Source of the DNA: Spinacia oleracea
Lineage: Eukaryota > Streptophyta > Magnoliopsida > Caryophyllales > Amaranthaceae
Assembly: GCF_020520425.1 (NCBI RefSeq)
Contig: NC_079492.1
Coordinates: 73,647,671 to 73,711,670, forward strand
DNA length: 64,000 bases
Reading direction: 5' to 3'
This document shows, piece by piece, positions 12,800 through 24,933 of this stretch. The notes beneath the pieces were generated by a model. The model saw only the letters and a program-made list of their open reading frames with translations. It was not told the origin of the DNA and did not search any database. The translations under genes were made by a program, and so were the position numbers. Position 1 is the first letter of the stretch. The number at the start of each line of letters is the position of its first letter.

Positions 12800-13360
12800 T
12801 TTTTAGCCTAAATATGTATGTAACGACCCAACAAGCCTAAAACGTGCATAACTTGATTGGAATGAGCCTTATAAAGTATAAACAAAGCATATAAAACATG
12901 TAATTAGTTTAAAATGAGTCCTTAGGTTCTTTTTTGCAAAGTTGGGAGCGAAAATGTCTCATTTTAGCCTAAATATGTCCGTAACGACCCAACAAGCCTT
13001 AAACGTGCATAACTAGATTGGAATGAGTCTTAGACAGTTTAAACATAGCATATAAAACATGTAATTAGTTTAAAATGAATCATTAGGTTCATTAGTTAAA
13101 AAATGGGAGCGAAAATGTCTCATTTTAGCCTAATTATGTCCGTAATGACCCAACAAGCCTAAAACGTGCATAACTTGATTGGAATGAGTCTTAGAAAGTT
13201 TAAACAAAGCATATAAAACATGTAATTAGTTTCAAATGAGTCCTTAGGTTCTTTAGTGCAAAGTTGGGAGCGAAAATGCCTCAATTTGGTCAAAACTATC
13301 TCCTATAACGACCCAACGAGCCTTAAACGTGCATAACTAGATTGGAATGAGTCTTAGAAA
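12800..13360 (+). repeat. ~160-bp repeat array, first intron of the CACTA-2 gene
   Basis: Three to four units of about 161 bp with the GGGAGCGAAAATG core lie between exons 1 and 2. Confidence 0.85.
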
Positions 13361-14537
13361 GTTTAAACAAAGGCAATGGACTCATTTTATTGCACTTGAT
13401 TTGTTTTTTGCACAGAGACTCTTTCACATTATTGATCTTGACGGTCAGAGGGAAAAGTCATTCCACAAAGTAGTTGCGGCACGTTTTAGGATCTTCAAGT
13501 CGAGGTTGGTTGGTCGTTGGATCAAGTTTACGATTAAGCCTCCAAAAAACAGCGCACACTTGATGCCATGGCAAGTTTACAAGGGCTTCATCACCGAGGA
13601 ACAATGGGAAAAATTCAAGTGAAGTAGACTACAACCTGACGCTGAGGTACTATAATTTGTTTCAACAATCTCACCTATAATCATTGTATATAGATAATCG
13701 TCAGTTTATATGATTGCTTTAATCATGGCCTATTTAAAGATGGATATGGCCTATAATTTTTCTTCTCATTTTTATCTTCTTTGCTTAATACGCTGCCAAT
13801 GTGTTATGTTATAGGAAAAGAGATTGAAGGCACAAGGAAGTGCAAAGCAAAACAAGCATCCACATCACATGGGTCAGTTGAGTTACCCTAGGGCCGTAAA
13901 GAAATGGGAGAAAGACAAAAGACTCCCTCCTTCCACTGCATCATCAACGGCCTCTACCACCTCCTCTTCAGGGACAACCTCGATATCTAGTAGGGTAACT
14001 AACCGCCCAATACATTGGGTATTAGCTCACCATAAGAAAATGCCTGACGGGACGTGGGATGTTGATCCAAATGAGCCTGATACACAACGGATTGTCTCTC
14101 TAGTTGTAAGATTTTATATATGCCTAGACCTTTATTTTTATATTATATAGTGGTTAAATATGAGATATAATTTTAATAGCTTTTCATTCATCCAACAGAA
14201 TGAGAATTTGGAGCAACAAAACAAACAACAAGAGGAAGGGACATTTGTTCCAGAACGAGCTGTTGATGCATTAACAAAGGCTCTTGGAAAGCCTGACCGT
14301 CATGGGCATGTCAAAGCGCTCGGTGGTAATGTTGGGTACGAAAAGGCATTTGGACCACTAGATAGAAAGGCAAGAATGGCGAGTCAAAGTGTTTGTTCCT
14401 CCGAAGAGTTAGATGCATTAAGGTCTTCCTTGACCCAATTTGAGGCCACATTTGAAGAAAGATTGCAAGAACGGGTGGCACAAGAAGTCCAAAAACATGT
14501 TAAGACCATGATGGAACAAATGAGTGGTCTACACATG

Positions 14538-14602
14538 CCTAACTTAGGCACACCTAACTTAGGCACGCCTAACTTAGGCATGCCTAACTTAGGCACACCT
14601 AA
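14538..14602 (+). repeat. 15-bp coding tandem repeat
   Basis: Four to five copies of CCTAACTTAGGCACG encode repeated PNLGT/PNLGM pentapeptides. The unit contains the palindrome CCTAACTTAGG in imperfect form. Confidence 0.85.
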
Positions 14603-15029
14603 GTATCACACCAACGTGACAAATTCATCACTACCATTCCGTGAAATAAAGGTAAATAATGTTGTTTTTGTAATTAGTACATGTAAAATAAATGTATTTA
14701 TATAACTTTTGTTACTTGATCATTGAAGGAAATGCTTGTCGTTCGTCTTGCCGTAATGGATGAGTACAATGGGAATTTGGTGGTTGTGGCAGATGGTAAC
14801 GTGGAACCTTGGCCTAATGACTTGGTTCACCACACAAAAATGATGGAAACCCATTACAAGGTCGGTGTTGATAGCGAGTTCGGCGAGATAGACCTTCCCG
14901 TTCCCACGCCAGATGGTCTTACCAAATTGGGGGAAACTGAGGGCAGTTATTTGCAATGGCCCAAAGAGTTGGTGTTGTTCGACGACGAGGTAATGTCCTT
15001 TATCATTATACTTAAAATTTAGTTTTTTT

Positions 15030-18000
15030 ATTGCAAAGGTGGGAGCGAAAATGCCTCAATTTGGCCTAAATATGTTATTGTTCTAAATCTCTACATCTCC
15101 TCTCATTCAATTAAATTATTTAATGATAATTTTTATTTATGGAAAGGAATCGAATGAATATACATATATCTAAATGAGTCCTTAGGTTCTTTAGTGCAAA
15201 ATTGGGAGCGAAAATGCCTCAATTTGCCTAAATATGTCCTTTAACGACCCAACAAGCCTAAAACATGCATAACTTGATTGGAATGAGTCTTAGAAAGTTT
15301 AAACTAAGTATATAAAACATGTAATTAGTTTAAAATGAGTCCTTAGGTTCATTAGTTTAAAAATGGGAGCGAAAATGTCTCATTTTAGCATAAATATGTC
15401 CATAACGACCCAGCAAGCCTATAACGTGCATAACTTGAGTGGAATGAGTCTTAGAAATTTAAAACAAAGCATATAAAACATGTAATTAGTTTTAAATGAG
15501 TCCTTAGGTTCATTAGTTCCAAAATGGGAGCGAAAATGTCTCATTTTAGCCTAAATATGTCCATAACGACCCAACAAGCCTAAAATGTGCATAACCATAT
15601 TGGAATGAGTCTTAGAAAGTTTAAACATAGCATATAAAACATGTAATTAGTTTTAAATGAGTCCTTAGGTTCATTAGTTCCAAAATGGGAGCGACAATGT
15701 CTCATTTTAGCCTAAATATGTCCATAACGACCCAACAAGCCTAAAACGTGCATAACCATATTGGAATGAGTCTTAGAAAGTTTAAACATAGCATATAAAA
15801 CATGTAATTAGTTTAAAATGAGTCCTTAGGTTCATTAGTTAAAAAATGGGAGCGAGAATGCCTCAATTTGCCTAAATATGTCCTTTAACGACCCAACGAG
15901 CCTAAAACGTGCGTAACTTGATTGGAATAAGTCTTAGAAAGTTTAAACTAAGCATATAAAACATGTAATTAGATTAAAATGAATCATTAGGTTCATTAGT
16001 TCAAAAATGGGAGCGAAAATGTCTCATTTTAGCCTAATTATGTCTGTAACGACCCAACAAGCCTAAAATGTGCATAACTTGATTGGAATGAGTCTTATAA
16101 AGTTTAAACAAAGCATATAAAACATGTAATTAGTTTCAAATGAGTCCTTAGGTTCATTAGTTCCAAAATGGGAGCGAAAATGTCTCATTTTAGCCTAAAT
16201 ATGTCCATAACGACCCAACAAGCCTAAAACGTGCATAACCATATTGGAATGAGTCTTAGAAAGTTTAAACATAGCATATAAAACATGTAATTAGTTTTAA
16301 ATGAGTCCTTAGGTTCATTAGTTCCAAAATGGGAGCGAAAATGTCTCATTTTAGCCTATATATGTCCATAACGACCCAACAAGCCTAAAACGTGCATAAC
16401 CATATTGGAATGAGTCTTAGAAAGTTTAAACATAGCATATAAAACATGTAATTAGTTTAAAATGAGTCCTTAGGTTCATTAGTTAAAAAATGGGAGCGAA
16501 AATGCCTCAATTTGCCTAAATATGTCCTTTAACGACCCAACGAGCCTAAAACGTGCGTAACTTGATTGGAATGAGTCTTAGAAAGTTTAAACTAAGCATA
16601 TAAAACATGTAATTAGATTAAAATGAATCATTAGGTTCATTAGTTCAAAAATGGGAGCGAAAATATCTCATTTTAGCCTAATTATGTCCGTAACGACCCA
16701 ACAAGCCTAAAATGTGCATAACTTGATTGGAATGAGTCTTAGAAAGTTTAAAAAAAGCATATAAAACATGTAATTAGTTTCAAATGAGTCCTTAGGTTCA
16801 TTAGTTTAAAAATGGGAGCGAAAATGTCTCATTTTAGCATAAATATGTCCATAACGACCCAACAAGCTTATAACGTGCATAACTTGATTGGAATGAGTCT
16901 TAGAAATTTAAAACAAAGCATATAAAACATGTAATTAGTTTTAAATGAGTCCTTAGGTTCATTAGTTCCAAAATGGGAGCGAAAATATCTCACTTTAGCC
17001 TAAATATGTCCATAACGACCCAACAAGCCTAAAACGTGCATAACCATATTGGAATGAGTCTTAGAAAGTTTAAACATAGCATATAAAACATGTAATTAGT
17101 TTAAAATGAATCATTAGGTTCATTAGTTCAAAAATGGGAGGAAAAATGTCTCATTTTAGCCTAATTATGTCTGTAACGACCCAACAAGCCTAAAATGTGC
17201 ATAACTTGATTGGAATGAGTCTTAGAAAGTTTAAACAAAGCATATAAAACATGTAATTAGTTTCAAATGAGTCCTTAGGTTCATTAGTTCCAAAATGGGA
17301 GCGAAAATGTCTTATTTTAGCCTAAATATGTCCATAACGACCCAACAAGCCTAAAACGTGCATAACCATATTGGAATGAGTCTTAGAAAGTTTAAACATA
17401 GCATATAAAACATATAATTAGTTTTAAATGAGTCCTTAGGTTCTTTAGTGCCAAGTTGGGAGCAAAAATGCCTCAATTTGGCCTAAATATGTTCTATAAC
17501 GTCCCAACGACCCTTAAACGTGCATAACAAGATTTGAATGGGTCTTTGAAAGTTTAAACAATGCATATAAAACTTGTAATTAGATTAAAATGAATCATTA
17601 AGTTCATTAGTTCAAGAATGGGAACGAAAAGGTCTCGTTTTAGCCTAAATATGCCCATAACGACCCAACAAGCCTAAAACGTGCATAACTTGATTGGAAT
17701 GAGTCTTAGAAAGTTTGAACAAAGCATATAAAACATGTCATTAGTTTAAAGTGAGTCCTTAAGTTCATTAGTTCCAAAATGGGAGTGGAAATGTCTCATT
17801 TTAGCCTAAATATGTCCATAATGACCCAACAAGCCTAAAACGTGCATAACTTGATTGGAATGGGTCTTAGAAAGTTTAAACAAAGCATATAAAACATGTA
17901 ATTAGTTTTAAATGAGTCCTTAGGTTCTTTAGTGCAAAGTTGGGAGCGAAAATGCCGCAATTTGGCCTAAATATGTTCTATAACGTCCCAACGAGCCTTA

Positions 18001-18290
18001 AACGTGCATAACAAGATTGGAATGAGTCTTAGAAAGTTTAAACAATGCATATAAAACTTGTAATTAGATTAAAATGAATCATTAAGTTCATTAGTTCAAG
18101 AATGGGAACGAAAAGGTCTCATTTTAGCCTAAATATGTCCATAACGACCCAACAAGACTAAAATGTGTATAACCATATTGGAATGAATCTTAGAAAGTTT
18201 AAATAAAGCATATAAAATATGTTATTAGTTTAAAATGATTCATTAGGTTCATTAGTTTTAAAATGGTAGCGAAAATGTCTTAGAAACTAA
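15030..18290 (+). repeat. ~160-bp repeat array, large intron of the CACTA-2 gene
   Basis: About twenty consecutive units of ~161 bp, each with ACGACCCAACAAGCCTAAAA, GGAATGAGTCTTAGAAAG, CATATAAAACATGTAATTAG and GGGAGCGAAAATG blocks. Units differ by scattered substitutions, and neighbouring blocks of two to three units recur, which suggests duplication of multi-unit segments. The array lies between the accessory-protein half and the protease half of the gene and has no coding frame. Confidence 0.9.
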
Positions 18291-18404
18291 GAAATGTCAC
18301 TAAACCATTTAAGTTACTGATTTCTCAATGTTCCTAGTTATATTGTTGAAAGCATTAGTGCAATTTTCCCTTTTCTTTTTTCTTAGAGTTTTTTTGTTTT
18401 AAAG

Positions 18405-19888
18405 GAAATGGTGACGCCGCCGCCAAAGAAGAAGGCTAAACCGCACCATGGTAAAGGAAGTGAGAAAGGGAGCACCAAAGGTAGTTGTGTCCTTAAAAAG
18501 GGATCTGGATCAAAAAACAAAGATACATCAAAAAGTGATAACCCCATTGGTAGTAAAGTTGATGGCCTTAGGGTGGAGTGTGAACTACTATCTTACATGA
18601 TGTCCAATATGCCTAAATTTTCATCAGCATTATCACATCCTGCTTCAATTTTCTCGTACAAAAAGGACACACTGACTTCTGTCAAATCTCGTGATATCTC
18701 TGAGTTTCTCACGAAGGATTTCGCCGGTATTAAAGTACTTCAAGTTTATATGATGTATGTTATTCTGCCTATGCTATCTCATTTGATTCTACCTACATGG
18801 CGATTTATAAAATCTTTGTCATCCTTTGATCTTATGGTTAATGACCCTATGTTTGCATATGTAGGTACTTGTATCATGAATACATATGCCCCTTAAAGTT
18901 GTCTCATATTAACTTTTTGTGTCCCGATGCAATTTCTTGTGCCGCAATGAAGAAGAATCGTTTAAGCGTTATTGACTATATAAAAGATGCTTTTTTAAAT
19001 GAAAGGAAAAAGGATGTGCAGTCAAAATTCTTGTTGGCTCCCTACCATGAAGGGTATCTTATATAACCTGCTAACTTTTATATATGTTATTTATTTTTTA
19101 ATATTATTAGAACTCTTGTTTTCATGCAACTAATCATATAATTAGGTACTTTATAATAGGAATCATTGGGTTCTTATCGTCCTTGATCTTGTCCTTGGCC
19201 TAGCATACGTGTTTGATTCGGCCACTCCTCCCCCTCCCGGGACACGGAAGTTAGAAGGGTTCAATTGTATACAAATGTAAGTTGAATGTACAAACTCATT
19301 TGCAACTCATTATATTATATATATCAATAAAACACATGCTATATTTAATTTCTTTATTGAAAGTAATATGATTAGATTTTTGATAGATAACTAAAGTGTT
19401 ATAATTATTGTTTATGTAGGGCATATAGAATTTGTTGGACTAATCTTTAAAATGACAAACGGAAGATTAAGTCACAAAAGTTACGATTCATACAGATGAA
19501 GGTACTAATTAAAGTTTGTACTCCTTAAATCTCTTAATTTGAAAATATTTGCTTTGACACATATATACGTGCTTCATTTGTGTAAATAGTGTGCTCAACA
19601 AGTTGATGCAGTGGAAATTGGTTATTATGTGATGAAATACATGCATGATGTTGTCACAGTATACAATGAATACAAGGATAATTTGTCTGAGGTACGTGAA
19701 CTTATTTAATTAGGTATAAGATTCAATTTTCTCTTAAATTAGTTTTCGAGTAATTAATACCAAGTTTTTCTTTTTTGAAGGGTTATGTACAAAGAGAAAT
19801 GCCATATTCTGATGAGGAGTTAGAAGAAACTCGAGAACAATGGGCAAAGTATTTTAAGGACAACTATTTGATGGATGCCGGCGAATGA
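18405..19888 (+). pseudogene. CACTA-2 gene, 3' half: Ulp1-like (C48) cysteine protease without its cysteine
   Basis: The exons appear to be about 18405-18745, 18865-19053, 19160-19276, 19420-19500, 19590-19691 and 19781-19888, with a natural TGA end. An N-terminal lysine-rich part (PPPKKKAKPHHGKG) is followed by the Ulp1 fold: NHWVLIVLDLVLGLAYVFDS supplies the catalytic His and Asp, and CAQQVDAVEIGYYVMKYM supplies the oxyanion Gln. In the family the residue after V-E or V-D is the nucleophilic Cys (..ECGYYVM); here it is Ile (ATT). An in-frame stop in the fourth of these exons (TNL-stop-NDKRK) also breaks it. C48 proteases cleave SUMO or related tags; this copy cannot be catalytic as read. 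Confidence 0.7.
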
Positions 19889-20159
19889 GTTTGTTGTGAT
19901 CTAGTAATGTTATGTTTTATGTTTTTGTTATGTGTTGGATATGATGTTGGATGCTACTTGGAGCATATATATATGTAGTTGTTGGAACATATATGTATGT
20001 TATGTCTTTTATACAGGTCTTTATAAATTCCCGTTTTGTCCGGGTTTTGCAAATTACAAGGGAAACTATGGCAAATTTTTTGCAACCTATTAATAATGTT
20101 TTTATTATAATTTTTTGTCAAAATAACAGGATTGTCCAAGGATAATATATAAATCTGCA

Positions 20160-20505
20160 TCTGATCGGAGCTATTATATGTATTTATTTAAAAAAATAAA
20201 AAATTATTTGCAGCGCGTGTGCTAAAACTAAGCTGCAAAATGACAACTAATTGCAGCGCGTTTTTCTCAACAATGCGCTACAAATACTTTTTATTTGCTG
20301 CTTAGAGGGGTCGATCTGCGCTGTGAATAATACACTATTTTCAACCTATACAGGTAACCCGCGTTGCAATTAACCTGTTATTTGCAGCGTGTACGATCGC
20401 TGCAAAAAATCTTACGGTATTTGCAACCATCACAATTGCAGCGCGCGAAAACGCTGCAAAAAGCCTGTTTTACACGCGCTGCAAATGTGATTTTTTCTAC
20501 TAGTG
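20160..20505. repeat. Right subterminal repeats and TIR of CACTA-2
   Basis: Multiple TTTGCAGCGCG-type units occur in both orientations and end in ...TTTTTTCTACTAGTG. Left-hand counterparts lie at 12340-12500 (TTCGCAGCG, TTGCAACTC). Confidence 0.8.
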
Positions 20506-20508
20506 TTA
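20506..20508. repeat. CACTA-2 target-site duplication TTA (right)
   Basis: It pairs with 12322-12324. Confidence 0.85.
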
Positions 20509-23500
20509 TGATCTTCATCAGCTTGTCCACAAATCAGGCAACTTGCAGTATTACTAACACCAAATCTTGCCAATTTTGCAGTGGTTTGAAGCCTGTCCTG
20601 CACTGCCAACCAACATATGAATCTATGCTTAGGGATATTCAGCCTATTCCACACCATATTATCCCACTGAATCACAGGTTTTGGTCCAATGATTTTCTCA
20701 TAAACTGTTTTCACAGAATAATGAGGCATAGCAGCTAACTCAGTTTGAGTATAAACTAGTTTCAATCTCTCTTTTATGGCACATATCTTCTTCTAATACC
20801 AGCTAGCAGAAGCTACAGGTTTATACTCCCACCAATCCCCATCCTTAATGTACACAGCATGAACCCATTTGATCCAAACATTATCCTGCTTGGAAGCAAT
20901 GGCCCAAACATATTTTCCAATGCTTGCAATATTCCATCTGACAACATCTCTAAATCCAAGTCCACCTTGCTTCTTATCACAACATGAACTTTCCCAAGAA
21001 ATGTTATTGTTTTTCTGACTATAAGCTTGCCCACTCCAGAGAAATGCTCTACAAACTTTAGTAACTTCCTACAGTACTTTCTTGGGTAAAATAAATACCT
21101 GAGCCCAGTACATATGAATACTCATCAACACAGAATTAATGAGTTGCATTCTTGCTGTGTAGGAAAGATTCCTTGAACTCCAGACTTTAATCCTAGCAAC
21201 CATCTTATCCACTAAGACATCACATTGAGCAGTAGAAATTCTTTTAGCACAGATGGGAACACCTAAGTACTTAAAAGGAAGCTGACTCCTAGTAAAACCA
21301 GAAACATTGACAATTCTGTTGATTTCATTCTCAGCCATACCACAGCAGTAGATAGCTGACTTCTGCTTGTTGGCTAACAAACCAGAAGAGTTGGAGAACA
21401 GCTTAAAAGCTTGAAGCAGAAGATACACAGAGGGGAACTCACCTTTACTACACAAGATTAGATCATCAGCAAAACATAGATGAGTGAGCTTAAGCTCTTT
21501 GCATCTAGGATGAAACTGGAATTGAGACAACTCACTCATTTTGTAGAGAATTCTGGACAGGTATTCCATGCAGATCACAAACAGAAGGGGAGACATGGGA
21601 TCACCTTGTCTTAAACCCCTTTTTGACTTGAAAAAGCCATGCATTGTGCCATTAAGAATCAGAGAGAACTTAGGGGTGGTCACACACTCCATCACAAGAG
21701 CCACAAAAGCTACAGGAAAACCCAGCTGTACCAACATTTCTTGCAGGAAATCCCAATCAACTGTGTCATATGCTTTTTGAAGATCAATCTTCATCATACA
21801 ACTTGGTTTAGCACTCTTCCTACCATACTGTTTTACCAAATCCTGAACCACCATGATATTATGCACTATGTATCTGCCATATACAAACCCCCCTTGATTC
21901 TCAATGATCAAATCTGGTAATACTTGCCTCAATCTACTACAGATCACCTTAGTAATGCATTTATATAGAGTATTGCAACAGGATATAGGTCTGAATTCAC
22001 TCACATTCTTTGGACACTTAGTCTTAGGAATGAGAGTAATGACTGTATGATTTAACTCCTTAAGCAACTTGCCTTGTTGGAGAACATCCAGAACAGCATT
22101 GACAACATCATCACCAACAATGCTCCTAGCATCTTTATAGAAGTAGGATCCATACCCATCAGGCCCTGGTGCTTTCCTACCAGGAATAGAGAACAAAGCT
22201 TTCTTCACCTCATCAGCTGTATAAGGAGCATTTAGAATATTTCTATGAGCATCTGTAATCAAGGGACCAGCTTGGACAATATGACTAAGAACAGGTCTTC
22301 TATCAGTGTGAGTAGTACTCAACAAAGTTGTGTAATAATCCAAGAAAGCTTGAGAGATATCAGCAGGATTATCTCTCCAAATCCCATCCATGCCATGAAT
22401 GCTGTAAACTTGGTTATGATTATTCCTAGCTTTGATACTCTGATGGAAGAGGGAGGTATTTTCATCACCATCCCTAATCCATGAAGCCTTTGCCTTCTGT
22501 TTCAAAAACTCTAAATAGGCTTGATGCTTATTTTTGTAATTCTGCACTGCACTGAGTTCTGCATCAGCAAGACTCTGATCAGCAGGATCAAGATGCATTG
22601 ATGTTTGAGCTGCAATCATGTCATGGTATGCTTGAAGATCAGCAGCTTGAACATCATAGAATTCCTTTCTATTCAAATCTTTGAGAACCAACTTCACCTT
22701 CTTCAGTTTGTGAACAACACCAAACATCTTGCTCCCTTGAACTGTACCACTCCATTGTTCTTGGATAAGAGGCAGAAAATGAGGAGCAGATTTCCACATT
22801 GTAAAATGCTTAAAAGGCTTTTTTCCCCCTGTATCCCTAGGATAGACAGTCAACAATCCAGGGGAATGATCAAAACAACCCTCATTCATAAAACACACTT
22901 CAGTTGAGCTATAAACACCTAACCACTTAGGATTAGCCATTATTCTATCAATTTTAGAAAAAACTCTAGCTGCACCATGCTGTTTATTATTCCAAGTGTA
23001 GAAATTACCCACACTCTTAATATCTTCCATACTACAGAAATGCATACAATCACAAATATCCATTATTTCAGCATTCGTAACAGGGGAGCCAACTCTCTCA
23101 TCAGTACTCATAACACAATTGAAATCTCCACACAAGATCCAGGCATCCTGTGTGTTTAAAGCTTTCAAATCTTTCCACAACACTTCTCTATTAGAGCTAT
23201 CATTGAAAGCATAAATGAAAGTACAGAAAAAACTAGGCATACCACTCACTGGTTGAATGAAGCAATGCATAAACTGACTAGAAGCTGCTTGGATACTCAC
23301 AGAAAAGCTTCCTGGATTCCAAGCCAAAATAATTCTGCCACCATTATGATAACTTGCATTACTAGAGAAACACCAATTTGGGAAAACTCTTTGGTAAAGC
23401 TTCCCTAAGTTAGGAAGCTTAACCTTATGCTCTAGGAGACCAACTAACCCCCACATGATATTTATGAAGAAAATGCTTCACAGTATCTTGTTTCTGAGCT

Positions 23501-23541
23501 AGGTTGATATCCCTAACATTCCATGATAATATCCTATCCAT
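20509..23541 (-). pseudogene. LINE ORF2: endonuclease and reverse transcriptase, broken
   Basis: The frame starts MDRILSWNVRDINLAQKQ, the L1 endonuclease (APE) start. A run of five G (minus strand, 23448-23452) adds one base and shifts the frame, after which LVGLLEHKVKLPNLGK continues. APE motifs include WILCGDFNCV; the usual SDHSP is FDHSP here. The reverse transcriptase shows KAPGPDGYGSYFY, RPISCCNTLYK, GLRQGDPMSPLLFV and the catalytic LCFADDLILC. Further in-frame stops lie near 21066-21069 and 20794. The C-terminal zf-RVT part (FICWLAVQDRL, CLICGQADEDH) is cut by the CACTA and resumes at 12324. The product would nick target DNA and copy the LINE RNA. Confidence 0.88.
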
Positions 23542-24814
23542 AAGATTTGGAAGAGTTCCCTCTTCCTGTGCTACCCTCCTCAATGTCATCTTCCCTATCC
23601 AACTCAGCAGTACTGCAAGCACTGTGACCACCATCATCATTCAGCATTTGGAAAGAATTAACAACTGGTGTTGGAACCAAATTGGTATGTCTAACCCTGA
23701 TTGGCCTGAGAGTTCTCTGAAACCCCTCCTGATCCACCTCTGGTGCCACCACTTCTGTGTGATTCTAAACTTGTTGTTTTTTCTGCACCCATATTCTCTT
23801 AGTTTTCCCCTTCCTACACTCAATGGTTGAATGTCCAACTAGTTTGCAATTATCACAAACAGTTGGTCTCCACTCATAGGTGATAGGTACCTGAACCAGC
23901 TCACTATGCTCATTCATAAATGAAACTTGATCAGGAAGCTTTTGTGTGATTGGCATATCAACCAACACCCTAGCATACTGAAGTTTATCCCTACTCACAG
24001 TGGTTGCATCCCTCTTAATTGGTTTGCCTAACTGACTCACAATTTTGAAAAGAGATTCTTCACCCCAATACTTAAAATTCAGACTCAACTGAATCCAGAT
24101 GGGGACAGATTTGATCTCTTCCTTCTCCATATCCATATCAACACTCCAGGGTTTCACTATCATAGGTTTGCTGTCAAAGAAAAAATGGCCAGAAGTGACT
24201 TTGTCTCTCATGTCCATAGTCAGAAATCTCACTAAGTAGATTCCCTTTTTCACCAACACCACCTTATCAACATTAAAGTTCTTCCAGATTCTCCTAATAA
24301 ACCCTTCCATAACATGTATTGGGGGATTAGCACCAATAATATAGCAGATTATGGAAGAATTCCAAAAATCCACCTCATCCTGTATATCATCAAGATCAAT
24401 CTGTACAGGGCTAGAAACAGGATGCATTTCAATTGGATCAAGTGGCCTAAATTCATCATCAACACTATCAGCATGTTCAGTCATTACTTCATCAAATTGT
24501 TGCAATATTGGAATGGAAATCGTACCAATATCAACATTAGATGGAGTATTATTCACCTTGTTAGCTGATCTGTGAACAGATTGCATCCACTCATTGAAGG
24601 AATGCCTGAGTTCAGAACGAGCTTGCAAGTGTTTCAATCCAGATTTGGGGGTGAGAATTTCATTTTCAATCGTCAAATCCAGTGCTTCGACTCCTAAAAC
24701 CTCCTCAATCGATCGAGTCTTAAGAGCCTGAGAATCAGATGAAGGTCCTCTTGGTTTCTGCTTTGCATTGCCATGCTTACTACCTTGCATTTTGCCCCCA
24801 GACTTCCTTGCCAT
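23534..24814 (-). pseudogene. LINE ORF1: DUF4283-type nucleic-acid-binding protein with one internal stop
   Basis: The likely start is MARKSGGKMQG (context CCATGG), five codons after an upstream ATG. The DUF4283-like region includes GHFFFDSKPMIVKPWSVDMD and WIQLSLNFKYWGEESLFKI, followed by a CCHC zinc knuckle, CDNCKLVGHSTIEC. A stop follows VQKKQQV at 23765-23767, but the same frame runs on to a TAG at 23534-23536. That natural end overlaps the ORF2 start in ATGGATAG, so ORF2 may be translated by termination-reinitiation. ORF1 proteins of plant L1 elements coat the LINE RNA. Confidence 0.82.
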
Positions 24815-24933
24815 GGCAGCAGTGCACAATGGAGATCATGCACCGAGGGGAAACTTGGGGGAGAAGGCAAGGTTTTCTCTCGCTTCTCTCTAGAGTTTCT
24901 CTCTCTTGTTTTTTATTCTATGGATGGACTTCT

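Larger units (their letters stand above)
12484..14989 (+). pseudogene. CACTA-2 gene, 5' half: En/Spm-type accessory protein
   Basis: Five exons with good GT-AG borders can be read: 12484-12774, 13416-13646, 13815-14105, 14199-14651 and 14729-14989. Exon 2 gives FRIFKSRLVGRWIKFTI and MPWQVYKGFITEEQWEKF, the pattern of plant 'transposase 24' proteins. Exons 3-4 add NRPIHWVLAHHKKMPDGTW and a coiled-coil stretch ending in tandem PNLGTP/PNLGMP repeats. Exon 5 gives WPKELVLFDDE. The family is thought to bind CACTA subterminal repeats. An in-frame TGA at 13620-13622 in exon 2 (KFK-stop-SRLQPDAE) breaks it. The gene continues with the protease half at 18405 after a repeat-filled intron. Confidence 0.65.
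12325..20505 (+). mobile_element. CACTA (En/Spm) transposon CACTA-2 with captured Ulp1-type gene
   Basis: The ends are an imperfect inverted repeat: TACTAGTAGAAAAAAT at the left and CACTAGTAGAAAAAAT (complement) at the right, the left one having lost its first C. The 3-bp target duplication TTA flanks both sides (12322-12324, 20506-20508). Subterminal regions (12340-12500, 20200-20480) carry many TTGCAGCGC / TTGCAACTC repeats. It contains one multi-exon plus-strand gene and large ~160-bp tandem arrays in its introns. No TNP2/TNPD transposase domain is seen, so it would need a partner for mobility. Confidence 0.88.
11860..24933 (-). mobile_element. Full-length L1-type LINE interrupted by CACTA-2
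   Basis: The element is bounded by a perfect 15-bp target duplication, TTGTCGTAATACTTT, at 11845-11859 and 24934-24948. A short poly-T run on the plus strand at its low end is the 3' poly-A tail. Removing the CACTA and one TTA leaves about 4.9 kb, normal for plant L1 elements. It encodes ORF1 (DUF4283-like, zinc knuckle) and ORF2 (endonuclease, reverse transcriptase, zf-RVT). Nonsense and frameshift mutations in both show that it is inactive. Confidence 0.9.

Noticed and set aside
15030..18290. Regularly spaced repeats that could suggest a CRISPR array
   Set aside because: The repeats are ~160-bp tandem units without unique spacers, in a plant transposon.
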